In this document: positions 10,112 through 17,848 of the stretch, piece after piece
How the letters are laid out: the number at the start of each line of letters is the position of its first letter
How positions within the stretch are numbered: position 1 is the first letter of the stretch
Assembly (NCBI GenBank): GCA_040752915.1
Contig: JBFMHB010000021.1
Coordinates: 4,157-44,110 of the forward strand
DNA length: 39,954 nt
Direction: 5' to 3'
Origin: Acidobacteriota bacterium
GTDB lineage: Bacteria; Acidobacteriota; UBA4820; DSQY01
The notes under the pieces: model-generated
What the model saw: only the letters and a program-made list of their open reading frames with translations
The model's database searches: none
What the model was told of the DNA's origin: nothing
Translations under genes and position numbers: made by a program

Positions 10112-10672
10112 ATGCCTTTCGACCTCTTCATTCGCGGCGTCTTTGAAGCCGGCTCGAAAGACGGGCCCTTGGAGTTCCGCGACCGCCTGGAGCGGGTCAA
10201 GGAGTTCCTGCCACGGGATTTCCCCCTCCACGGGTCGAGCCTTTCCCCCGAGGTCTTCGCCGCCGCCTGCCTCACGGCCGCCTGCGGGGGCCAGGAGCAG
10301 AGCGTCATGGGCCTCCTCGACGGCCGGGGCGGCCTCTGGATCCTCGAGGACTTCGCCATGCCCTATCTCCTCGGGGCCTGCCTCGACCGCGTGGCCGAGG
10401 AGTCGGGCCGAGAGCCCGGCGGCGAGCCCATGCTCCTCATCGTGGGCCTCCCCAACACCATTCCCCCCGACCAGGCGGAGAGGCTCGTGCGCCTCACCGT
10501 CCGCGCCGCCTGCCAGGCCGCGGGCGCGCGCCACCCCTTGCGCTTCATGACCGCCTCCCTCTGCGATACCCGCCTGGATTTCCACGCCCTCAGCGAGGAA
10601 GACGTGGCCGCCCTCCTCAACGTCCCGGATCCCGACGCGAGCTTCTGCAACGTAAGAGGAGAAGGGAATTGA
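10112..10672 (+). CDS. Conserved-looking protein of unknown function, 186 residues
   Basis: I do not recognise a family. The product is cytoplasmic by appearance: no signal peptide or membrane segment, an acidic and helical composition, and a Rossmann-like central stretch EPMLLIVGLPNTIPPDQAERLV with a following helix. AAGGAGCC at 10101-10108 fits ATG 10112 well; the open frame upstream is repeat translation. GC is as high as in the core genes, with G/C at third positions, so it belongs to the resident chromosome. The last residues (CNVRGEGN) run into lower-GC sequence that begins the defence island, so the natural C-terminus may have been cut by the island's insertion. A possible minus-ten box TATACT lies at 10064-10069, but no well-spaced minus-35 accompanies it. 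Confidence 0.7.
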   Translation: MPFDLFIRGVFEAGSKDGPLEFRDRLERVKEFLPRDFPLHGSSLSPEVFAAACLTAACGGQEQSVMGLLDGRGGLWILEDFAMPYLLGACLDRVAEESGREPGGEPMLLIVGLPNTIPPDQAERLVRLTVRAACQAAGARHPLRFMTASLCDTRLDFHALSEEDVAALLNVPDPDASFCNVRGEGN

Positions 10673-11080
10673 GCCCCCAAACGCACCGTTCGCCGTCACG
10701 GCGCGGACCAGGGTGCTGTCGAAGGTCCTTCCAACGCAGAAGAGAGACCTCGCTTGCTTGTACCCTGAAGTGGCAAGGATCTCGGCCCTTAGAAGCAGGG
10801 CACCTGATGCTAGATTCCATTCAAGACAGGCAAGGTGGAATCCGAGTCCCTGAATTAGCATCTTGATGCGGACTAAAACGATGCGCAAAGGATCATCAAA
10901 GTGTAGCGAGACCGAAACAACCTCCTCCGGCCGAACGGTTTCTCTGGGGTCCTTTCCCGCGGACTTTACGGTCCAGGTGGTTAGCTCGGGCCGGCATACG
11001 ACCAGCGCCCCCCTTGCGGCCCGATAACACCCATGCCATCCTTCGATGTGAGTGAGCCATTCCTTGGGGGGAGTCAGAAA
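10673..11080. other. Island left-edge spacer / leader of the Hsp70-TPR gene
   Basis: These 408 bases have no gene I can support. GC drops relative to the upstream gene. The stretch holds a nested inverted repeat at 10806-10862. A minus-strand frame crosses it and continues into coding regions on both sides; it has no start or conserved motif, so I do not call it. No tRNA, integrase or clear attachment repeat was found. The probable ribosome-binding site of the next gene, TTGGGGGGAG, lies at 11064-11073. Confidence 0.5.
10806..10862. repeat. Nested inverted repeat (two stacked stems)
   Basis: GATGCTA (10806-10812) pairs with TAGCATC (10856-10862), and directly inside it GATTCCA (10813-10819) pairs with TGGAATC (10836-10842). 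The inner loop is 16 bases and a 13-base bulge separates the stems on the 3' side. Both stems are perfect 7-mers. It could be an operator, an RNA leader structure or a recombination end; the sequence alone does not decide. Confidence 0.55.
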
Positions 11081-13480
11081 ATGAAAGCCGTTATGGTTCT
11101 CAGGGGGCGTCCCCTTGTTCTGGACAAGACTCTGAAGGTTTGGGGAATTGACCTGGGCACGACCAACTCGACGGTGACAGAGATCCGGTTCTCGTCGAAC
11201 TGGGACGTCGGGGCTGCCCCAGACATGACGGTCCTCGAATTGGACCAACCTACCCAGGAGGGGGTATTCACATCTCCACTCGTGCCCTCCGTACTTGCCG
11301 TATTGCCCTCAGGGGGGCATTGGGTCGGTGAGGGAGCAAAGCGGCTCCGCGCCAGGCCCCAGGAAGCCGGCTTGATTCCGGAGCGGACCTTGTTCTTCGA
11401 AACAAAGAACGAGATGGGGCTCAAGAAGAGTTACTACCGAGCCGCCGAGCCCTACGACCGTCCCAGCAAGATCGCGGGTCACATCCTTCAGGCGCTGTGC
11501 GAGCGGGCGAAGGAGGCATCGGGAGGGCCAGCCGATAGGGTCGTGGTGACCGTCCCTGCCTCCTTTCAACTCAGCCAACGCATGGACACCCTCTCGGCGG
11601 CTCGGATGGCTGGGCTCGACCTCGGCCCCTACGACCTCTTGGACGAGCCCACTGCGGCACTCCTGGCCTTCATCGAGACGGCCGGGGCGGGGGAGCTTTT
11701 CACTGCAGGTGGGCTGAACCGAGTTCTCGTGTTTGATTTCGGCGGCGGGACCTGCGACGTCAGCATCGTGGAGGTCACGCTGTCGGCCCGAGAGAAACGG
11801 CTCGAAGCCGCCATGAGGGCTGCATCTCGCTACCACCGTCTCGGCGGGGGCGACCTGGATGGGGCCATTGTCCACGACGTACTCCTTCCGGCTTTGATCG
11901 AAGAAAACGGGATTGACCCCCGAGAGCTCTCCTGGGCGGAGAAAAAGCGGGGCCTGGAGCCGCAGCTCCTCGGAACCGCCGAGGCCCTGAAGATTGGTTT
12001 GTGCAGGGAGATCGACCGCCTGAAGAAGTTCGGAAAGTACCCAAAAGGCGGCATCGGCATCGAGGCCCACCAGCCCCCAGTCACGTGTTGGCTCGGCGGC
12101 CGGGCGCTGAGCCTGTCCAAACCCATTTTGACCGCTCCAGAGTGGGAGCAGATCCTTCAGCCCTTCCTCGACACCGACAATCTTTACGCCCGGGAGACCG
12201 AATACCGTCTTACCCAGTCGGTCTTTTCACCTCTGCAAGACGCCTTGGACCGGGCCAATTTGAAGGCAGGAGAGATAGACGTCGTCCTCTTGGTGGGAGG
12301 GAGCACACTCATCCCGGAGGTGTCTGAGGCCATGGGGGCTTTCTTCTCCAAGGCGAAGGTCGTCGGCTTCGATGACCCCCTCGAGGTCCAATTGGCCGTA
12401 AGCAAAGGGGCGGCCCTCCACGCATTCTGTTTGGAGGTCCTGGGGCACCCTGTCATCCAGCCCGTCCTGGCCGACACGGTTGCCCTTCTCACCGGCAAGG
12501 GGGACCCACTCACGCTCATCCAGGCAGGCTCGTCTGTCCCTTACCCTCCGGATGGTGGGTTTGCGCGGATTGACCGGCTCTCAGTCCCCGCCTCCGGAGA
12601 GCACGAAATGCGCATGGAAGTGGTGGCCCTTCCTTCGAGGCAGGTTCTCCTCAATGAAGTTTGGCATATGGATGGAGCGGCCAAGCGGGGGGAGCACATT
12701 ACACTCGAGTACAGGTTCGGGGCCAATGGAGAGCTCGAATGCGGGGCCTATGTTACTGAAAGGCCTCAGCAGAACTTTCACCGGTCGGCGGAGAACCCGC
12801 TTGTCACCGTAGTCAATCCCCACCCCACTCGCCTCAGGATCGAATCGCTTGAGGAGGAGATACGCCAGCGTGGGGGGCCAAGTCCAAAGAATGCTGGAAA
12901 GCTGTTGCAACTGGCGAAGCTCTATGCAGACCTCGGCCAATACGAGAAGGCCATCGATTTCCTAAGGGTTACGCTTCGCCTCATCAACCGTCCCGATGCA
13001 GAGTTGCTGAACCTCATGGGGCTCTATTACGCTGACCTGAAGGACATCGAGCGCTCAGAAAAGGCGCTCCTGGCGGCCGACGAGGCTTCGTCAAACTGGG
13101 GCGGCCCGCTGTTCAACCTGGGCGTGCAAAAGTGGAAGCGCGGTGACTACACCGGGGCCGTGGAAGCCCTTCAGGGGAGCCTAAGGAAGGAACCCGCCTC
13201 TGCGCCGGCCCAGACCCTCTTGTCGCTTTGCCAGGATGCGTTGGGAAAAGAGGCGGAGGCTGCGGCCACACGGAGGGCGGCACGGGACAACTTCGGCCCT
13301 CCCCGCCAGATGGACGACTGGAAACTTGGATGGTTCGAGACCTGGGCACACGCCTCCAGCGACGCCGAAGGTCTGAAGGCGGTCGAGAATGAAAGAACTC
13401 GCCGCAATTCCAAGGGGACCCCGACTAGCGAGCAGGTCTTGCGCCCAGAAGTGAGGCCTTCCATCGAGAAGATGCGATGA
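11081..13480 (+). CDS. Hsp70-family chaperone with C-terminal TPR region
   Basis: This divergent DnaK-like ATPase is probably a component of a defence or stress module. The nucleotide-binding domain is complete: phosphate loop 1 [14 protein letters not shown] (from residue 22), the GEGAKRLR lysine region, LLDEPTAALLAF, phosphate loop 2 DFGGGTCDVSIVEV (from 219) and the adenosine loop VLLVGGSTLIPEV (about 402). Insertions lie between the subdomains. The substrate-binding sandwich is reduced or diverged (about 470-590), the helical lid is missing, and TPR-like repeats replace it (about 600-730: LAKLYADLGQYEKAIDFLRV, LMGLYYADLKDIERSEKALL, LFNLGVQKWKRGDYTGAVEA). ATG 11081 has a strong GGGGGGAG; an in-frame ATG at 11033 has none. 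The gene overlaps the next by ATGA. It is not a duplicate of dnaK at 1128, and its clients are unknown. Confidence 0.85.
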   Translation: MKAVMVLRGRPLVLDKTLKVWGIDLGTTNSTVTEIRFSSNWDVGAAPDMTVLELDQPTQEGVFTSPLVPSVLAVLPSGGHWVGEGAKRLRARPQEAGLIPERTLFFETKNEMGLKKSYYRAAEPYDRPSKIAGHILQALCERAKEASGGPADRVVVTVPASFQLSQRMDTLSAARMAGLDLGPYDLLDEPTAALLAFIETAGAGELFTAGGLNRVLVFDFGGGTCDVSIVEVTLSAREKRLEAAMRAASRYHRLGGGDLDGAIVHDVLLPALIEENGIDPRELSWAEKKRGLEPQLLGTAEALKIGLCREIDRLKKFGKYPKGGIGIEAHQPPVTCWLGGRALSLSKPILTAPEWEQILQPFLDTDNLYARETEYRLTQSVFSPLQDALDRANLKAGEIDVVLLVGGSTLIPEVSEAMGAFFSKAKVVGFDDPLEVQLAVSKGAALHAFCLEVLGHPVIQPVLADTVALLTGKGDPLTLIQAGSSVPYPPDGGFARIDRLSVPASGEHEMRMEVVALPSRQVLLNEVWHMDGAAKRGEHITLEYRFGANGELECGAYVTERPQQNFHRSAENPLVTVVNPHPTRLRIESLEEEIRQRGGPSPKNAGKLLQLAKLYADLGQYEKAIDFLRVTLRLINRPDAELLNLMGLYYADLKDIERSEKALLAADEASSNWGGPLFNLGVQKWKRGDYTGAVEALQGSLRKEPASAPAQTLLSLCQDALGKEAEAAATRRAARDNFGPPRQMDDWKLGWFETWAHASSDAEGLKAVENERTRRNSKGTPTSEQVLRPEVRPSIEKMR

Positions 13481-14712
13481 GCACGTGGCTTCTCCCATAC
13501 GCGGACCTGACCCCTGACCAGCGACGGATCGTGGAGGCGCCTCCCGACCAGCACCGCCTGGTCATGGGGTTCCCGGGCTCGGGCAAGACCCAGGTGCTGG
13601 TCCACAGGGCCGACTACCTGCGAAAGCGGTTGGGAAGCCCCCCAGGACGCTTTCGGGTGATGATCTTCACAAATGTCCTGAGGGACTATATACGCTCGGG
13701 GCTGGACCTCCTCGGCCTTCCCCTCAATTCGGTCTGCACCTTCGACTCTTGGTGCAACGCCTATTACAAGTCCCACATCGGACCTCGTCGGCGCGGCTCC
13801 GGCGGTGACGAGGGGACAAGCTTTGAGATGACCCACGCGGCGGTCCTCCAGCGGCTTCGTGGAGATCGGAGCGAATGGGGCCACCTAGATTTCGCGCTCG
13901 TGGATGAGGGGCAGGACCTCCGCCCTGAGTGTTTTGAGATCCTCCGTCTGGCCGCGAAGCACATCACCGTTTTTGCGGACCCTCAGCAGCAGATCTACGA
14001 GGAGGGCGCCAGCCTAGAGCGAATTCGCGAAAACCTCGGATTGGCCCGTTCCCAAACAGCCCTCCTCGCGGCCTTTCGGAATTCCCCGGATGTGGCGGCC
14101 CTGGCCGCGTTCTTCATACAGGACGACGAACGGCGGTCCCAGTATGTGAGTCAGTCCCGCTTCCGGGTGTGCGAACGGGAGCGTCCTCTTTACTACTCCG
14201 CAGCTTCGGAAGATGCCGAATACGACCGTCTGGCCGAAGCGGTCAGGGGGAGGCAGGTCCTTAACCAGCGGGTGGGAATTCTTGTCGCGAGGAACCAATT
14301 GGTTTTCCGCGTGGCTTCCGCGCTCCGTCAACGGGGCCTCCATGTGGAGAGGGCCGTTCCTCAATTCAAAGGGGCGTACAAATCACAAATCGAAGCGCGG
14401 TTCGACAACAACGTCCCGAAGATCGCGACGTTCCATAGCGCAAAAGGACTCACTTTCGATGCAGTCTGCATGCCCAGGCTCAACGAGACGTCCTTCGTGC
14501 GTTTCAAGGGCGCCCAGCGCCGACGCATCCTATTTGTTGGCATTGCGAGGGCGATTCAATGGGTCTTTCTGAGCTCCGTAAAGGGGGAACCATTTGAAGA
14601 GCAAACGCTCTTCGAAGCCGCCGCCAGGACCGGCAAGCTCGTGATCCAACAGGCCGGGACTAAGGCGTCGCACACTGCTGCTCCTTGCCAGGATGACTAC
14701 TCCGTTCTGTAG
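13477..14712 (+). CDS. Compact UvrD/Rep-like superfamily 1 helicase
   Basis: The 411-residue protein has the SF1A helicase motifs: a Q-motif region (LTPDQRRIVEAP), Walker A GFPGSGKTQV, Walker B ALVDEGQDL, motif III VFADPQQQIYE, motif IV LLAAFRNSPDVAAL, motif V TFHSAKGLTFDAV and motif VI ILFVGIARAIQW. Motif V/VI spacing is normal, but motif VI reads GIARA where UvrD has ALTRA. With 411 residues it lacks most of the 1B/2B insertions of full UvrD (about 720), so it is close to a bare ATPase core, as in many conflict-system helicases. ATG 13477 overlaps the Hsp70-TPR stop (ATGA), showing coupling. Unwinding polarity and substrate are not known. Confidence 0.85.
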   Translation: MSTWLLPYADLTPDQRRIVEAPPDQHRLVMGFPGSGKTQVLVHRADYLRKRLGSPPGRFRVMIFTNVLRDYIRSGLDLLGLPLNSVCTFDSWCNAYYKSHIGPRRRGSGGDEGTSFEMTHAAVLQRLRGDRSEWGHLDFALVDEGQDLRPECFEILRLAAKHITVFADPQQQIYEEGASLERIRENLGLARSQTALLAAFRNSPDVAALAAFFIQDDERRSQYVSQSRFRVCERERPLYYSAASEDAEYDRLAEAVRGRQVLNQRVGILVARNQLVFRVASALRQRGLHVERAVPQFKGAYKSQIEARFDNNVPKIATFHSAKGLTFDAVCMPRLNETSFVRFKGAQRRRILFVGIARAIQWVFLSSVKGEPFEEQTLFEAAARTGKLVIQQAGTKASHTAAPCQDDYSVL

Positions 14713-14742
14713 ACGGCTCGTCGGAGGTCCAAGGGGGAGGGA

Positions 14743-17700
14743 ATGAAACCAGGGACTCTTGTTTGCCTCAAGGCGGACCCAGGCCGCGTGGGGACGATCA
14801 CCGGGAAGACCCGGGAGGCGGGTGGCCGGGTCTTCTGGCAGGTCAGGTTCGACGCGGTCACCGCGGAGTTCTACCCAGAGGGTCAGTTGCTCTCCAAAGA
14901 AGAGATCAGCGATGACCCCATCGAGCTCCTTCGGCAGGGCCGGTTGGGCCGACCGGCAGATCTACGCAAAAGTCTAACCTATCGTCGCCTCTCGGGAAGA
15001 TTGGCCAATCTCATTTACAGCATGGGAACCACGAATACGGATTTCTACCCATATCAATTCAAGCCCGTCCTCAGCTTTCTGGACTCCCCCAGCAACGGCC
15101 TCTTGGTGGCCGATGAGGTCGGGCTGGGTAAGACGATCGAGGCCGGGTTGATCCTGACCGAACTCCGAAGTCGTTATGACATCAAGCGCGTGATGGTCCT
15201 CTGTCCGGCGATGCTCATGGACAAGTGGCAGATGGAACTCTCCACCAAATTCGGAATCTACGCCGAGCCGCTCCAGGCCGGCGGCCTCCTGAAGCGATTC
15301 CGGGCCAGCCAGGGGGGGGGCGATAGCAGTTTCACGATCATTGGGAGCCTCCAAGGGCTCAGGCCCCGCAAGGGCTGGGATGAGGTCGAGACAACTGGGG
15401 CCAATAGCGCCACTCTCGCGCAATTTCTTCAGCGCGCCCAGTACGACGAAGCCCTTCTGGACCTGCTCATCATCGACGAGGCGCACTACCTGAGAAACCC
15501 GGAGAGCGCTTCGGCGCGCCTGGGGCGGATGCTGCGCGCGGTCTCGGAAAACGTGTTGCTTCTCTCCGCCACCCCCATTCACCTTAAGAACGTGGATCTC
15601 TACCAACTCCTCAATCTCGTGGATGAGGACACCTTCAGCCAGATGGGTACCTTCACCGAAATCCTTCGGGCCAACGAACCCCTCGTCAAGACCAGGGAGT
15701 TGGTCGCCAGCAAGCGCCTCTCGCAGCAAGAGTTTGCAGACCTCCTGCGGCAGGCCCGTCAGCACCCCTTCCTGTCCGACAACCGACAACTAGCGGTCAT
15801 GCTGGAGAATCTGCCGAGTCAGGAAGATCTGCGGGATCCCCACTGCGTGGCCGAACTCTGTGCCCGGCTCGAGAGGGTAAACCTGCTCGGAAGGGTCGTG
15901 ACGAGGACTCGTAAGCGGGAGGTGGAGTCCCTCAGGGTCCAACGGCAACCCATCTCAGAGGCCGTGCCTATGTCGGAGGCTGAAAGAACTTTCTACCATA
16001 ACGTCACGGAACTGGTCAGGCGCTACGCCATGCGCGGGGCGGCCCACGAAGCCTTCCTGTCCGTCATGCCCCAAAGGCAGATGTCCAGCTCCATGCCGGC
16101 CGCTCTGGCGGAGTGGAAGCGCAAGGGTTCCCGCATGGCCGAGCGGGCGGCCGAGCAAGAGATGTACGAGGACCTCGGATACGATGCCGCCGACGACGGA
16201 GGGCCCCTCGCCTCAGAACTCGCCCAAAGCGCCCACACCCTGGGCGATCTCGAAAAGCTCTACGCCAACGACAGCAAATACGAAAAGCTGAGGGACGTCC
16301 TGCTCGACCTCTTCAAGGACCAGCCCAAGGAAAAGGTCGTCCTGTTCTCCTATTTCCGCCCGACCCTGAAGTACCTCCTGGACCGCCTCACCCGGGACTG
16401 CATCTCCTGTGTCCTTCTCATGGGCGGTTCGGAGTTCGACAAGGGGTCCATTATCGAGAGGTTTAGCCACCCAGAAGGCCCCAGGGTCCTCCTCTCCTCG
16501 GAAGTCGCCAGCGAAGGTATCGATCTCCAGTTCGCCAGGTTCCTCATCAACTACGACCTACCGTGGAATCCTATGAAGATCGAACAGCGGATCGGCCGTA
16601 TCGACCGCCTCGGGCAAAAGGCCCCGAAGATCCTCATCTGGAATCTACTCTACAAAGACACCATCGACGCCAGGATTTACGTCAGGCTCCACGAGAGGCT
16701 TAGGATTTTCGAGCAGGCCCTCGGCGGCCTGGAGGGCATCATCGGGGAGAAGATCCAGGAGCTGACTTACGATCTCATGCGGGAAGACCTCACCCCGGAG
16801 GAGGAGGAACGGCGCATCGATCAGACGGCGCAGGCCATCGAAAACCTCCGCCTCGAAGAGGAGCGGCTCGAGAGCGAGGCGGGGAACCTCGTGGCTCACG
16901 GAGACTACATCCTGAACCATGTGAAAGCCGCCAGGGAGATGCAGCGCTGGATTACCGGCGAGGACCTCTGGGTCTACGTGCGAGACTTCTTCACCGCCAA
17001 CTACAAGGGGTGCGAATTCAGGCAGTTGACCGAGGACGACCTTCTGTTCGACATAAGGCTCAGCGAACAGGCCAAGGTGGACCTCGAAGCCTTCCTGGAT
17101 CGTGAGGACCTTCTAGGCAAGACCAGGCTTCACAGCCCGGAATCCGCGGCCGTCCGTTGTCGGTTCTTGAACCGGGTAGGCGGTTCGCAAGGCGACCGGG
17201 TTGAGAATATCAACCAGTTCCATCCCCTCACTAGGTTCGTCAGCCACAAGGTTGGGACCTCCCAAACGGGTTTCTACCCCGTGGCTTCCGCAACGGTTCC
17301 CGTCCGTGAGGTGGTCCCTGCAGCCAAGGGACTCTACGCGTTCTACGTGGATCTCTGGTCGGTCCAGGGTTTGAGGGAGATCGAACGGCTCTCTTACCAG
17401 GCCGTGCCCCTCGAGAAGCAGGCGGATCCTGTCACCGAAGATCTTGCCGAGCGTCTCGTCACCTCCGCGGCCAGGGTTGGGGCCGACTGGCTGTCTGCCG
17501 CGCAAACGGAGAATTGCCAAGCGGCCGCAGAGGCCGTAAAGGAGTGTTTCCTGAATTCCGAGGCACGGTTCAAAGAGTTCGTAGAGCAAATCGAGCGCGA
17601 AAACGAAGACCGAGCGGACGTACAGGCCCGGTCACTCGAACGTCACCGGGACTCTCAGGTGGAGAAGCTTCAGGCGGTGAGGCAATCCCACCTGGAGCGG

Positions 17701-17847
17701 GGCAAGAACGCCCTCGCAAAGGCCACGGAGGGCCGTATCGCAGCCCTTAACTCTCGCGTGAGCCAGAAACTCCTCAAGATCGACCAGGGCAGGCGCATCC
17801 GCTTCAGCAGGACGGAAGTTTGCGTGGGCCTGGTTCGGGTGGTGTGA
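14743..17847 (+). CDS. RapA-like SNF2-family ATPase/helicase
   Basis: This 1034-residue Swi2/Snf2 ATPase resembles RapA, which remodels stalled RNA polymerase, but it sits in a defence context. An N-terminal SH3-like/Tudor-like barrel (GTLVCLKADPGRVGTITGK, about 1-60) precedes the ATPase core. The core has DEVGLGKTIEAGL (from 124), VLCPAMLMDKWQMEL, IIDEAH (about 243-248), LLLSATPIH, then LLSSEVASEGIDLQFA, NYDLPWNPMKIEQRIGRIDR (motifs V-VI, about 600-622) and RLGQ. The C-terminal third is helical, with a long charged coiled coil (about 940-1010) that could hold partners. GGGGGAGGGA lies directly before ATG 14743. The gene is 30 bases from the UvrD-like gene and 1 base from the next, so it is in the same operon. 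Housekeeping RapA is usually about 970 residues and monocistronic, which argues against that role. Confidence 0.85.
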   Translation: MKPGTLVCLKADPGRVGTITGKTREAGGRVFWQVRFDAVTAEFYPEGQLLSKEEISDDPIELLRQGRLGRPADLRKSLTYRRLSGRLANLIYSMGTTNTDFYPYQFKPVLSFLDSPSNGLLVADEVGLGKTIEAGLILTELRSRYDIKRVMVLCPAMLMDKWQMELSTKFGIYAEPLQAGGLLKRFRASQGGGDSSFTIIGSLQGLRPRKGWDEVETTGANSATLAQFLQRAQYDEALLDLLIIDEAHYLRNPESASARLGRMLRAVSENVLLLSATPIHLKNVDLYQLLNLVDEDTFSQMGTFTEILRANEPLVKTRELVASKRLSQQEFADLLRQARQHPFLSDNRQLAVMLENLPSQEDLRDPHCVAELCARLERVNLLGRVVTRTRKREVESLRVQRQPISEAVPMSEAERTFYHNVTELVRRYAMRGAAHEAFLSVMPQRQMSSSMPAALAEWKRKGSRMAERAAEQEMYEDLGYDAADDGGPLASELAQSAHTLGDLEKLYANDSKYEKLRDVLLDLFKDQPKEKVVLFSYFRPTLKYLLDRLTRDCISCVLLMGGSEFDKGSIIERFSHPEGPRVLLSSEVASEGIDLQFARFLINYDLPWNPMKIEQRIGRIDRLGQKAPKILIWNLLYKDTIDARIYVRLHERLRIFEQALGGLEGIIGEKIQELTYDLMREDLTPEEEERRIDQTAQAIENLRLEEERLESEAGNLVAHGDYILNHVKAAREMQRWITGEDLWVYVRDFFTANYKGCEFRQLTEDDLLFDIRLSEQAKVDLEAFLDREDLLGKTRLHSPESAAVRCRFLNRVGGSQGDRVENINQFHPLTRFVSHKVGTSQTGFYPVASATVPVREVVPAAKGLYAFYVDLWSVQGLREIERLSYQAVPLEKQADPVTEDLAERLVTSAARVGADWLSAAQTENCQAAAEAVKECFLNSEARFKEFVEQIERENEDRADVQARSLERHRDSQVEKLQAVRQSHLERGKNALAKATEGRIAALNSRVSQKLLKIDQGRRIRFSRTEVCVGLVRVV

Positions 17848-17848
17848 G

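Noticed and set aside
10034-11248. Minus-strand frame crossing the island left edge
   Set aside because: Some stretches look protein-like, but it overlaps two well-supported plus-strand genes, has no ribosome-binding site and shows no recognisable motif. Not called.
14743-17847. Housekeeping RapA
   Set aside because: The ATPase is similar, but it is embedded in a four-gene overlapping operon with Hsp70-like proteins and has a long coiled-coil C-terminus unlike RapA.
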